From Betaproteobacteria bacterium (GTDB taxonomy: Bacteria; Pseudomonadota; Gammaproteobacteria; Burkholderiales; Burkholderiaceae_A), in the NCBI GenBank assembly GCA_016868255.1, contig VGHN01000010.1, positions 1-44,285 of the forward strand: 44,285 nt of DNA. Reading direction: 5' to 3'. Both the position numbers and the translations under genes were made by a program. This document shows, one piece after another, positions 24,647 through 33,135 of the stretch (positions are counted from its first letter, which is position 1; each line of letters begins with the position of its first letter). The notes below the pieces were generated by a model. It did no database searches and was not told where the DNA came from. It saw nothing but the letters and a program-made list of their open reading frames with translations.

Positions 24647-25373
24647 GTCGGTCGCCTCGAGCGATAAGCATCGGCGCATCGAAGTCGACGGACTCTCATT
24701 TGAATGGACGCTGACGCGTTGTCGCCGCCGCTCGGTCGGGATGCTCTTTCAAGAGGGCGCCATTCGGGTGCGGGCCCCCCGTTGGGTTTCCATTGGTGAG
24801 ATTGAAGAGATTATCCGCAGCAAACGCCGCTGGCTCATAGCGCGGCACAGAGAATGGCTCACCCATCAAGACCAACGACTGGAACCCACCGACGATTGGC
24901 GCGATGGATCGGTGATTCAGTTCCTTGGGCAACCGTGCACATTGCGACTCTCCGCGGATCAGAAGCAGGCCACCTGGGTGGCCCAGACGGCAGAAGTCTG
25001 GCTCACACTACCCAACCACGCCAGCCCCGAGCAAGTTCGCGACTCCGTGCACGCCTGGCTGCAACAACAGGCCAAAGAGATCCTGGCCGAACGCCTTGAG
25101 ACACTGGCACAGCGGGCCGGTGCAGAGTTCAGCCGCTTTTCGCTATCGAATGCCAAGACGCGTTGGGGCAGCTGCACGCAGGATGGCCATATTCGACTCA
25201 ACTGGCGGCTGATTCACTTCAGTCTTCCAGTCATTGATTATGTGGTGGCCCACGAACTGGCCCACCTACGCGCCATGGACCACAGCCCGGCCTTCTGGCA
25301 GGAGGTTCAGCAGATTCTTCCAGGCTTCGAAGAGGGGCAGCGCGAGATCCGCAAGGCCCCCCTCTACGCCTAA
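24621..25373 (+). CDS. YgjP-like zinc metallopeptidase domain protein (DUF45/M48-like)
   Basis: A protein of about 250 residues with the metal-binding motif VAHELAHLRAMDHSPAFW near the C-terminus, and before it the conserved SNAKTRWGSCTQDGHIRLNWRLIHF, typical of YgjP/WLM-related DUF45 proteins. The HExxH-type site (HELAH) points to a zinc hydrolase; the cellular substrate is unknown. The start is uncertain: GTG at 24621 gives a 26-nt overlap with plsC, while an earlier start at 24564 would overlap by 83 nt. The plsC neighbour is common in Burkholderiales. Its stop is 1 nt from the stop of the convergent rsmA gene. Confidence 0.88.
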   Translation: MTGLFGLLESVASSDKHRRIEVDGLSFEWTLTRCRRRSVGMLFQEGAIRVRAPRWVSIGEIEEIIRSKRRWLIARHREWLTHQDQRLEPTDDWRDGSVIQFLGQPCTLRLSADQKQATWVAQTAEVWLTLPNHASPEQVRDSVHAWLQQQAKEILAERLETLAQRAGAEFSRFSLSNAKTRWGSCTQDGHIRLNWRLIHFSLPVIDYVVAHELAHLRAMDHSPAFWQEVQQILPGFEEGQREIRKAPLYA

Positions 25374-25374
25374 C

Positions 25375-26139
25375 TTAAGCGGCCAAGGCCTGTGCCATGG
25401 CCAGGTAGGCCGAGACCGGCACCTGCTCGGGCCGATCGGTCTCTGCCAGACCGAAGTCTCTGAAATCAATTCGATCGCGATACGCATGCAGATTGTTTCG
25501 CAGCATCTTGCGGCGCATGGAGAAGGCATCGGCCACGAGCTTCTCCAGCACCGACCACGGAACTGCCGCCACCTCCTCGAGAGGCCTTGGCCACATGCTC
25601 ACGATGGCGGACTCCACTGCTGGAGCAGGATTAAAGGCCCGGGGCGGGACATGGAGTTGATGGGCCATGGTGTAGCGGGCCTGCAGCATGATGGAGAGGC
25701 GCCCATAGGCCTTGCTGCCCTCTTGGGCCACCATTCGCTCAACCACTTCCTTCTGCAGCATGAAGGTCTGATCAGCCACGTGATGGGCCACTCCAAGCAG
25801 GTGGAAAAGGATGGGCGAGGAGATGTTGTAGGGCAGATTTCCCACGACTCGCAGTCCGGCTGGGCCCAGGGCAAGAAAATCCACAGCAAGGACATCTTCT
25901 GCAATGAGGTGCAGTCGCTGCCCAAATCGAGCCCTCAAGGCCGAATGTAAATCTCGATCGATCTCGATGGCCGTGAGTTGCCCGAGACGATCAAGAAGAG
26001 GGGCAGTGAGTGCGGCCCGGCCCGGCCCGATCTCCACCATGGTCTGGCCCGGTTGGGGGTCGATGACCCGAACAATGTCCGCAATCACCCGCGGATCAAC
26101 GAGGAAGTTCTGGCCGAACCGCCTCTTGGCGTGGCTCAT
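25375..26139 (-). CDS. rsmA: 16S rRNA dimethyladenosine transferase (KsgA)
   Basis: A 254-residue SAM-dependent methyltransferase that dimethylates two adjacent adenosines near the 3' end of 16S rRNA, a late 30S assembly checkpoint. AKRRFGQNFLVD opens the protein. MVEIGPGRAALT is the SAM-binding loop, and VVGNLPYNISSPI is the N-L-P-Y catalytic motif. The SAM loop reads GPGRAALT where GPGxGxLT is usual. The ATG directly abuts the surA stop (0 nt), so it is translated from the lptD-surA-rsmA mRNA. pdxA, which usually sits between surA and rsmA, is absent. Confidence 0.96.
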   Translation of the reverse strand: MSHAKRRFGQNFLVDPRVIADIVRVIDPQPGQTMVEIGPGRAALTAPLLDRLGQLTAIEIDRDLHSALRARFGQRLHLIAEDVLAVDFLALGPAGLRVVGNLPYNISSPILFHLLGVAHHVADQTFMLQKEVVERMVAQEGSKAYGRLSIMLQARYTMAHQLHVPPRAFNPAPAVESAIVSMWPRPLEEVAAVPWSVLEKLVADAFSMRRKMLRNNLHAYRDRIDFRDFGLAETDRPEQVPVSAYLAMAQALAA

Positions 26140-27465
26140 TTAAGGATTGTCGGGCTTGATATCGACGTAGGTATTGGCGCGAACCTCTCGGGTCCACTCA
26201 TCGACGGCCTCTACGAGTTTGCGATCGCGAAGATTTAGCCTCGCCAAAAGGCGCAACCGATCCTCGGTAATGGGCTCTCGCTTGCGCTCAAGAACCTCGA
26301 TGATGTGAAAGCCAAAGACAGTGCGAACTGGATCACTCACCTGGCCCTGGCGCAGTTGCAGTGCGGCCCGCTCAAACTCTGGAACCAGGTCGCCCGGATA
26401 AGCCCAGTCGAGCTCGCCACCTCGAGCGGCCGAGCCAGGATCCTGGGAAAACGACCGAGCGAGTGACCCGAAAGCCTCTCCAAGTGCCATGCGCCGCTTG
26501 AGTTCCTGAAGTCGCCGGGATGCTGCTTCCTCGGAGGTCTGTCCATCGACTCGAATGAGTATGTGCCGAGCCCGAAAGATATCAACGACAGGACGCTGTG
26601 CCTGGGAGCGACGATCATCGAGTCGCAGAATGTGCCAACCACCCGCGCTTTGAATTGGACCCACAATCTCTCCCGGTCCCGCTCCCTGAAGAGCCTTGAC
26701 AAAAATCTCTGGGAGTCGATCGGTCGTTCGCCATCCGAGGCTGCCTCCCTGCTCCTTGTCTGCCGATGCAGATTCCTTTCGGGCAGCCACCGCAAACGGT
26801 TCACCCCCGCGAATACGGGCAAGGACTGCATCGGCCTTCGACTTCACGGCAGCCTTGTCTGGGGCACTGGCCTCCGAAGCCACCGGCAAGAGGATCTGAG
26901 AGACGAGCCACTCATCAATCTGGGCCAATCGTTGTCCCTGACTCACCAGAAAGGCATCGACCTCGGACTCGGCCACATTCACGCGGCTATCGACCTCGCG
27001 CTCTCGAACTCGACTAATCAAAATTTCGTCACGGATGTCATCTCGAAACCGCGAGAAAGAAACACCCTCTTTCTCGAGTTGATTTCGCAGTGCCGTCACA
27101 GAGAGACCGTTCTGTTCGGCGATGCGCTCAACAGCACGCTGAAGGGTCGCCTGATCGACCTCAATACCTCGTGAGGCTGCCCTCTGAAGAATTGCCTGCT
27201 CATTGACCAATCGCTCGAGCACTTGCTTGCGAAGAACCTCTTGGGGCGGAAGTGTTTGCTTGGCAGTCTTGGCCGAGTCCGCGGCCTGTTGCATGCGCCG
27301 GCGAAGGTCGGACTCTAAAATGACTTGAGTATTGACGATGGCAACGACCCTCTCCACCAAGCGATTGGATGAAGTGGGTTGCGAGGCGGCGGTCCCCGTC
27401 AGGGAGGCAACAAAAAAAAGAACGCCAAGCCCGGAGATTCGAAGAGATTTATTGGAAGTTTTCAA
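26140..27465 (-). CDS. surA: Periplasmic chaperone / peptidyl-prolyl isomerase SurA
   Basis: A 441-residue exported chaperone with a signal peptide in about residues 1-28. The SurA N-domain covers about 32-170 (VERVVAIVNTQVILESDL). Two parvulin domains follow, the first around GGSLGWRTTDRLPE and the second from FRARHILIRVDG to FGFHIIEVLERK. It ferries outer-membrane proteins, LptD among them, to the BAM complex. The start is taken as TTG at 27465, inside the last 17 nt of lptD, with no clear ribosome site, so translation may depend on lptD. No closer in-frame ATG fits the signal peptide. Confidence 0.95.
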   Translation of the reverse strand: MKTSNKSLRISGLGVLFFVASLTGTAASQPTSSNRLVERVVAIVNTQVILESDLRRRMQQAADSAKTAKQTLPPQEVLRKQVLERLVNEQAILQRAASRGIEVDQATLQRAVERIAEQNGLSVTALRNQLEKEGVSFSRFRDDIRDEILISRVREREVDSRVNVAESEVDAFLVSQGQRLAQIDEWLVSQILLPVASEASAPDKAAVKSKADAVLARIRGGEPFAVAARKESASADKEQGGSLGWRTTDRLPEIFVKALQGAGPGEIVGPIQSAGGWHILRLDDRRSQAQRPVVDIFRARHILIRVDGQTSEEAASRRLQELKRRMALGEAFGSLARSFSQDPGSAARGGELDWAYPGDLVPEFERAALQLRQGQVSDPVRTVFGFHIIEVLERKREPITEDRLRLLARLNLRDRKLVEAVDEWTREVRANTYVDIKPDNP

Positions 27466-29821
27466 ATCGAGAGGGCAGTGGTGAGAGCTCGTTAATCATT
27501 CGGTAGTTGGGAATACTCCTCTTCAAAACCGAGAGGGGGTCGGTTCCAACGCGGCCTATTCCATTGAGTTCAATTTGGAAGAAAATTTGCTTTGGCCTCT
27601 TGGTGGCACTGGCAGCAAACTCCTGAACGACTACCCGCGCTACCCAACACCCGCCATCATACTCGGCCCCTATCAAGCCCTCAACCAGACCTGGGTTTTG
27701 GCCCGGATTCAAAACGCTATTTTGTTGCAACGAATAGTTGAGGCGCCCCACCCCGTACCAATTCTTCGCGATCGGTGCTTGGAATGCAGCGTCCACGGTG
27801 TCGAAGGTGTCCTTCTGATAGCGATACGAGAGAGAAAAGGTCTGCCCGGGTCTCGGCTGGTAGCCCAGCGAGGCTGTTCCCGCTTGCCAACGGCTGAACT
27901 TAGGGGTGTATTGGGCACTCAAGGAGCCTTTCAAGTACCGAGAGTATCGGAGTGCAACCTCACCTAGGACATCCGATTCTCGGTCGGTTCGGCCTGTTTC
28001 GCCCGGCACCATTACCCGTTGACTATCAACATAGTGTCTCTGAGCAACGGTTGCGCTGAGTTTCTCCTCACCTGTCTGGTTCGAGAGAAAACGACTGGTA
28101 AGCGCCAGCGTGAATTGATTCTGATCTGCGACCCGATCATGCCCGGAGTACACGTTGTCAGAAAAAAGTTGAGACAGGCCAGACGTCGCAGGACCTGTAT
28201 CGAAAACCGGAAGGTTCGACTGCTCCCGATACGGCGTGTAGACGTAGAACACACGTGGCTCGAGTGTTTGAATCGCTGGCGTATCGCCCCAAGTGGTATC
28301 TCTCTCAAGAGTGAGTTTGCTGTCGAGACTGAGAGTTGGAACAACGCGTTGATAGCTTTTCACCGAATTCACGTTGTTCTGATAGATGCCCCCGCTCACG
28401 CCGACCTGATAGACATTTTGTGTGGCCGTTGCACTGCCGATGCTTGAGCGCTGAAACTGGGTCGCATGCAAACCCAGACGCGGGGTTACCTCAAAGGGTC
28501 CAACATAGGTTGGTAGGGCCGCTCTGGCCAAGCCAACCAGACGACTGCCCTCCGCCAGGGTCTTGTGGGTGAAGTTTGTCAACTCAAAATTGGCCTGCCA
28601 GTCCACAAGCCCGTAGTCAGCAAGCCCAGGCCACTCGACCGCCTGCGCGGCACGATTGGCCACCACTCTCGGGGCAAAGTCGTAGGGCGCAAGAATGGGG
28701 GCCGCTGGATCTCTGAGCAGCTGGAACTTCTGAGCGGTGGCGGAAACTGCCCAGCCCTGATAGTTTGAGGTGGCTGTGACCGTGGCCGGCAGAGTCCGCT
28801 GTGAGGCTGCCAAGAGACTGCCGCCGAAGTCACTGAGGTAGCGATCGTCCGAGGCCCTGGCCGCCGCAACAGAGAAATTGACGCCCTTGGAAAGGCGACT
28901 GTTATGGGTAATTCGCGCAAAGCTTCGATTGGAGTCCACATTGCCCGCGCGTTGATCACTCGGTAAGATCTCGTAATCAATCACCCCTGCGTAGCCGGGC
29001 TCCAGGTAACGATGCTCCAGTGTCAGTTGAACCCCCCGGCGCGTGATGACCTTGGGGCTGATGGTTATGTCCCGATTGGGTGCCATGTTCCAGTAATAGG
29101 GCACGGTCACCTCGAAGCCAAGATCCGAGCTGGCCGCGTATTTCGGCGACAGAAAACCGGATCGCCGTCGGGGCGTTGTCGAAAAAGAAAAATCCCCGAG
29201 GGGGAGAATTGGGATGCCCCCCCAAGCCAATACAGACTGATTGGTGTCTGCGACTTCTCGAATCTGGTCGACGATCATGCGATCGGAACGAAGAGACCAT
29301 GCGGGCCTGTCCTTGGGGCAGGTGGTGAAGAACACGCCCATTAACTCCGTTAGCTTGGGCTTCTGAAACTCAACCGACTTCGCATTTCCCCAGGCATTCA
29401 TCGCCGAAAATTCATAGGCCGCCGAATCGAATTCACCCTGCATCACCGAGGGCTTGAGACGAAGCGTTGGACCGGAATAAAACTCCCCCTCCCGAAATAG
29501 CCTTACATCGCCCTCCGCGCGCAGCTCGTTCTCTACAAGGTTGATTCGAATGTCATCCGCCTTGACCGAAGACCCCAGTTGTCTGATCTCCGCAGACCCC
29601 ACCAAGTGAATTTCATCCTCAACCGATCCATCGATGGTTTGGCCATAGAAATACTGCGGCAGACTCGCAAGAGATGGAGGATTGCGGCCAAGCATTCCAG
29701 GCCCCAAGGAGAGTCGCGGATCGAGCCGAAGGCCTTGACCGAGGTCTCGGTCAATGGGGCACTCTGCAGCCAAAAGAGGGCCTGAGAGAGCGCCGCAAGT
29801 AAGAAGGGCGATCCACCGCAT
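27449..29821 (-). CDS. lptD: LPS-assembly protein LptD
   Basis: A 790-residue outer-membrane beta-barrel that, with LptE, inserts LPS into the outer leaflet. The signal peptide is MRWIALLTCGALSGPLLAAECP. The OstA/LptA-like jellyroll follows (SVKADDIRINLVENELRAEGDVRLFREGEFYSGP). The barrel domain includes DLGFEVTVPYYWNMAPNRD(I)TISPKV, a very conserved LptD stretch. The C-terminal part has EYDGGCWVARVVVQ with one Cys that probably joins the disulfide needed for function. The ATG at 29821 has no close ribosome site but has TATAAT five bases upstream. It diverges from amgK by 37 bp, an arrangement also known in pseudomonads. Confidence 0.96.
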   Translation of the reverse strand: MRWIALLTCGALSGPLLAAECPIDRDLGQGLRLDPRLSLGPGMLGRNPPSLASLPQYFYGQTIDGSVEDEIHLVGSAEIRQLGSSVKADDIRINLVENELRAEGDVRLFREGEFYSGPTLRLKPSVMQGEFDSAAYEFSAMNAWGNAKSVEFQKPKLTELMGVFFTTCPKDRPAWSLRSDRMIVDQIREVADTNQSVLAWGGIPILPLGDFSFSTTPRRRSGFLSPKYAASSDLGFEVTVPYYWNMAPNRDITISPKVITRRGVQLTLEHRYLEPGYAGVIDYEILPSDQRAGNVDSNRSFARITHNSRLSKGVNFSVAAARASDDRYLSDFGGSLLAASQRTLPATVTATSNYQGWAVSATAQKFQLLRDPAAPILAPYDFAPRVVANRAAQAVEWPGLADYGLVDWQANFELTNFTHKTLAEGSRLVGLARAALPTYVGPFEVTPRLGLHATQFQRSSIGSATATQNVYQVGVSGGIYQNNVNSVKSYQRVVPTLSLDSKLTLERDTTWGDTPAIQTLEPRVFYVYTPYREQSNLPVFDTGPATSGLSQLFSDNVYSGHDRVADQNQFTLALTSRFLSNQTGEEKLSATVAQRHYVDSQRVMVPGETGRTDRESDVLGEVALRYSRYLKGSLSAQYTPKFSRWQAGTASLGYQPRPGQTFSLSYRYQKDTFDTVDAAFQAPIAKNWYGVGRLNYSLQQNSVLNPGQNPGLVEGLIGAEYDGGCWVARVVVQEFAASATKRPKQIFFQIELNGIGRVGTDPLSVLKRSIPNYRMINELSPLPSRFENFQ

Positions 29822-29826
29822 GGGCT

Positions 29827-29832
29827 ATTATA
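29827..29832 (-). promoter_or_regulatory. -10 box TATAAT five bases before the lptD start
   Basis: On the minus strand a perfect TATAAT is followed by five bases (agccc) and the lptD ATG. At normal spacing, transcription would start at the A of the ATG, giving a leaderless mRNA. The -35 region is poor (no TTGACA-like hexamer at 16-18 bp). The lptD-amgK gap is only 37 bp, so a promoter for lptD must lie here or inside amgK. Confidence 0.4.
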
Positions 29833-29858
29833 GGTAGCCTCTTCCAAGACCTGATTTC

Positions 29859-30893
29859 ATGCCCGTTTCAAATGACTCCAGGCTGTTCCGAGCGCGCGAG
29901 TGGCTCTCGGGCCTTGCCTCACCAGCAACCCTCCCAGACAGCATTCGACCGGCCTCGTCCGACGCCTCATTCAGGCGCTACTTTCGGGTCGATACGCCCC
30001 AAGGCAATAGTCTCGTTTTAATGGATGCGCCCCCAGAGCGAGAGCCGTTGCATAGCTTTCTGCATGTCGCTCAACTCCTCGATGCCGCAGGCGTTCGAGT
30101 CCCTGGTCGGCTCGCCGTCAATGAGGCCGAAGGCTATCTGCTTCTAGAAGACTTCGGCAACGACACCTACCTGCCGCTTCTCAAGACCGAGTCCGCCGGT
30201 GGGCTCTATCGAGACGCCTGGTTGGCACTCATCAAAATTCAATCTTGGAGCCTCTTGCAGACGCCCCAGGCCTTGAATCTCCCCGAGTACGACAAAGAAA
30301 AGCTCACGCTAGAGATGTCGCTTTTCGAAGCCTGGTACGTCGAGAAACACCTGGGCGCAAGTCTCAACGAGAAAGAGAAGAAGACACTCGCCGAAACACT
30401 GGAAGTACTCTGCACCAAGGCCTTGGCCCAGCCACAGGTGCTCGTTCACCGCGACTACCACAGCAGAAATCTGATGCGACTGGCGTCGGGGTCGCCCGGC
30501 CTATTGGATTTCCAAGATGCGGTGGTCGGGCCCATCACCTACGACCTGGTCTCGCTGCTGCGAGATGCCTACATCGTCTGGGAAGAGGACCAGCAAATCG
30601 ACTGGGCCGTGCGCTACTGGCAAGACGCACGCAAAGCAGGCCTGCCGGTCGCAGAGGATTTCTCCTCCTTCTGGGAGGATTTCGAATGGATGGGTCTCCA
30701 ACGACACCTAAAAGTTTTGGGGATATTTGCGCGTCTCTACCATCGAGATGGGAAAGATGATTACCTCAAAGACCTGCCCGTGGTGATGGCCTACGCTTCT
30801 TCGGTGGCCCACCGCTACGACGCACTCAGTGGGTTGGCCCGGATCCTCGATCGACTCGCGGGCGTTGCGCCTGAGACCAAGTTCACCTTTTAA
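29859..30893 (+). CDS. amgK: N-acetylmuramate/N-acetylglucosamine anomeric kinase AmgK
   Basis: A 344-residue aminoglycoside phosphotransferase-fold kinase. SSDASFRRYFRVD near residue 33 is the family's start motif, LLLEDFGNDTYL forms the hinge, the catalytic loop is VHRDYHSRNLM (Asp199), and the metal-binding motif is LLDFQDAVVGPITYDL. Next to murU it can be assigned to AmgK, which phosphorylates MurNAc and GlcNAc at C1. With MurU it bypasses de novo UDP-MurNAc synthesis, a route known in Pseudomonas to lower fosfomycin sensitivity. The gap to murU is 27 nt. Confidence 0.92.
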   Translation: MPVSNDSRLFRAREWLSGLASPATLPDSIRPASSDASFRRYFRVDTPQGNSLVLMDAPPEREPLHSFLHVAQLLDAAGVRVPGRLAVNEAEGYLLLEDFGNDTYLPLLKTESAGGLYRDAWLALIKIQSWSLLQTPQALNLPEYDKEKLTLEMSLFEAWYVEKHLGASLNEKEKKTLAETLEVLCTKALAQPQVLVHRDYHSRNLMRLASGSPGLLDFQDAVVGPITYDLVSLLRDAYIVWEEDQQIDWAVRYWQDARKAGLPVAEDFSSFWEDFEWMGLQRHLKVLGIFARLYHRDGKDDYLKDLPVVMAYASSVAHRYDALSGLARILDRLAGVAPETKFTF

Positions 30894-30920
30894 TCTGCCC
30901 CCGGCGAGCACCCACCCAAC

Positions 30921-31736
30921 ATGCACGCAATGATTCTTGCAGCCGGCCGTGGTGAGCGAATGCGGCCATTAACCGATCAGACGCCCAAGCCCATGCTTCG
31001 GGTCGGTGACCGGCCTCTGATTGAGTGGCACCTGCTGCGACTCGCCAAAATGCAGAACTGGGAGGAGGTCGTGGTCAATACCGCCCACCTGCCCGATCAG
31101 ATCGAGAAGTTTCTTCAAGACGGAAGCGCCTGGGGCCTGCGAGTTCGAATCAGCCGCGAGCCCCCCGGTGCGCTTGAGACCGCCGGCGGCATTGCAACCG
31201 CAAAGCCTTGGCGCGATGAAGCCCCCTTCTTCCTGATCAACGGCGATGTCTTCATCGAGGGCGACTTGCCGCCCCTCGTTGACCAGCTTGCCGAGTCCAT
31301 GCGTCTCTGCAAACAGGCACCCCTGGCCCACATATGGCTCGTTCCCAATCCGGCCCATAACCCCGGAGGAGACTTTTACATTCACAACGGGCTGGCATCT
31401 CCCCTGTCTAGCCCCTCGCTGTCTGGCCCCTCGCTGTCTGGCCCCTCGCTGTCTAGCCCCTCTCTGTCTAGCCCCTCGCTGTCTGGCCCAACAAGTCGCA
31501 ATCGCCCGAAGAGTTTCACTTACTCGGGTGTTGCAATTCTCTGGCCCAGACTCTTTGCCGACTGCATTCCCGGAAGACCAGCGCCCTTGGGCCCACTCTT
31601 GCGCCAGGCGTGCGGGCAGGGTCAAGTCTCGGCCAGCCTCTGGCCCGGTGCATGGGTGGATGTCGGCACACCCGAGCGCTGGCAATGGCTTGACCAGCGA
31701 CTGCGCTCCGGTGGACCATTGGGTCATCATGAATAA
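30921..31736 (+). CDS. murU: N-acetylmuramate-1-phosphate uridylyltransferase MurU, with repeat insert
   Basis: A 271-residue nucleotidyltransferase. MILAAGRGERMRPLTDQTPKPML is the NTP-binding signature, FLINGDVFIEGDL holds the metal-binding Asp, SREPPGALETAGGI lines the sugar site, and WVDVGTPERW is the C-terminal motif. It makes UDP-MurNAc from MurNAc-1-phosphate and UTP, using the AmgK product. It is longer than usual (about 225-240) because a Ser/Pro/Leu-rich stretch of about 30 residues (about 159-189), encoded by five 15-bp tandem repeats, sits in the loop before FTYSGVAILWPRLF. The conserved motifs flank the insert intact, so the enzyme is probably active. The last 8 nt overlap pepP. 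Confidence 0.92.
   Translation: MHAMILAAGRGERMRPLTDQTPKPMLRVGDRPLIEWHLLRLAKMQNWEEVVVNTAHLPDQIEKFLQDGSAWGLRVRISREPPGALETAGGIATAKPWRDEAPFFLINGDVFIEGDLPPLVDQLAESMRLCKQAPLAHIWLVPNPAHNPGGDFYIHNGLASPLSSPSLSGPSLSGPSLSSPSLSSPSLSGPTSRNRPKSFTYSGVAILWPRLFADCIPGRPAPLGPLLRQACGQGQVSASLWPGAWVDVGTPERWQWLDQRLRSGGPLGHHE
31411..31485 (+). repeat. Five 15-bp tandem repeats inside murU
   Basis: Five head-to-tail units of GCCCCTCGCTGTCTG lie here. Units 1, 2 and 5 are identical, unit 3 ends in A, and unit 4 ends in A and also has one internal change. A shortened copy precedes them at about 31400-31410. Each unit encodes five residues (Ser-Pro-Ser-Leu-Ser/Gly), so gain or loss of units keeps the frame. Slippage or unequal recombination is the likely origin. 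Confidence 0.93.
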
Positions 31737-33135
31737 ACCCGCCGACCCATTTCTTGCGCGACTGTCCGATCACGACAAGCCCCTCCCCGTCAGTGACCCT
31801 CCCCACGGCAACGCCCACCGCGGCCGCCGAGACCGACTCGCCGCCGACCTGGCCAAGGCGTCATCGGGTGAGCCACTCGTTGTTTTGAGCTTCTCGGGCC
31901 GTGAGATCAGTCGCAATCGCGACAACACCTTCCCTTTTCGCTTCAGCAGCGACTTCTTTTACCTCACCGGATTCCCCGAGCCCGAGGCTTGGCTGATCAT
32001 GGAGATCGACCCCGATGGCCGGCATCGCGACACCCTTGTCTGCCGCCCCCGAGACGACGAGCGAGAAATCTGGGATGGCATTCGTGTGGGTCCCGAACTC
32101 GCCAGCGCCCGCTACGCAATGGATGCCTCGGTCTCGATCGAGAGACTTCAAGAGACCATCGTTCAGGCGCTCAAGAACAAATCGACCGTGGTGACTCCCC
32201 TGGCCAGCGAGCCTGAACTCGATGCGGATCTTCGCCGCTGGATGGAGGCGGCTCGAGCCCAAGCCCGCGGTGGCATCCAAGCACCGTCGCGACTCCTCGA
32301 TCTGGGAGAGGCCGTTGCCCGACTGCGCCTCATCAAAGACAGTCACGAGCTCCAGACCATGTCCAGGGCCGCTGCAATCTCCGCCCAAGCGCACTGCCAG
32401 GCAATGCGCGCCACCCGCTCGGGCCTGGCCGAGTTTGCAATCGAGGCAGTGCTCCTGGCTGAATTCAGGCGACGAGGCGCGCAGTCGGTGGCCTATGGCT
32501 CCATTGTGGCCAGCGGCCCACACAGTTGCATTCTTCATCACCGCGCAGGTGACCGCCTCATGCGAGACGGCGACATGCTCCTGATCGATGCAGGCTGCGA
32601 GCTCGACGGCTATGCCAGTGACATCACCCGCAGCTTCCCGGTCTCCGGTCGTTTTACATCACAACAGCGCGCGGCATACGAGATCGTGCTCGCCGCGCAA
32701 CAGGCGGCTGTTGATGCAACCCGGCCTGGGGTTGCCTTCACTGCCCCTCACGATGCGGCCGTTCGGGTTCTCTGCCAGGGACTCATCGACCTTCAACTGC
32801 TTCCAGATCAGAGCCTCGATGCCGCACTCGAGACAGGGGCATACAAGCGCTTTTATATGCACCGCACCGGCCACTGGCTTGGCATGGACGTGCATGATGT
32901 GGGCGATTACCGAACCCCACTGGCCCCAGGGATGGTCCTGACCATTGAGCCAGGCCTCTATATCCGGCCGGCCCAGGACATTCCAGAAGGCTTCTGGAAT
33001 GTGGGTATCCGCATCGAGGACGATGCGGTCGTGAATCAAACGGGCTGCGAGTTGATAACGCGTGGTGTTCCAGTTGATCCCGATGAGATCGAGACCCTCA
33101 TGCAAGAGGACTGGAATGGCTGCACGCTGGACTGA
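31729..33135 (+). CDS. pepP: Xaa-Pro aminopeptidase (M24B)
   Basis: A cytoplasmic metalloprotease of 468 residues that removes N-terminal residues next to proline. The N-terminal AMP_N domain includes REISRNRDNTFPFRFSSDFFYLTGFPEPEAWL. The pita-bread domain has the five metal ligands in IDAGCELDGYASDITRSF (two Asp), HRTGHWLGMDVHD (His), LTIEPGLYI (Glu) and GIRIEDD (Glu). The ATG at 31729 was chosen because it starts the conserved protein; the same frame stays open upstream through murU, but only as a shadow. It overlaps murU by 8 nt and dusB by 20 nt. Confidence 0.95.
   Translation: MNKPADPFLARLSDHDKPLPVSDPPHGNAHRGRRDRLAADLAKASSGEPLVVLSFSGREISRNRDNTFPFRFSSDFFYLTGFPEPEAWLIMEIDPDGRHRDTLVCRPRDDEREIWDGIRVGPELASARYAMDASVSIERLQETIVQALKNKSTVVTPLASEPELDADLRRWMEAARAQARGGIQAPSRLLDLGEAVARLRLIKDSHELQTMSRAAAISAQAHCQAMRATRSGLAEFAIEAVLLAEFRRRGAQSVAYGSIVASGPHSCILHHRAGDRLMRDGDMLLIDAGCELDGYASDITRSFPVSGRFTSQQRAAYEIVLAAQQAAVDATRPGVAFTAPHDAAVRVLCQGLIDLQLLPDQSLDAALETGAYKRFYMHRTGHWLGMDVHDVGDYRTPLAPGMVLTIEPGLYIRPAQDIPEGFWNVGIRIEDDAVVNQTGCELITRGVPVDPDEIETLMQEDWNGCTLD

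Noticed and set aside
31398-31490. CRISPR-like array
   Set aside because: The units are 15 bp, contiguous and without spacers, and lie in the murU frame.
31246-31728. In-frame extension upstream of pepP
   Set aside because: It is open only because it reads murU in another frame; conserved pepP sequence begins at the ATG at 31729.
30969-31730. Minus-strand frame of 253 codons with GARQR repeats
   Set aside because: The repeats are the complement of the murU tandem array, and the plus-strand frame has all MurU motifs.
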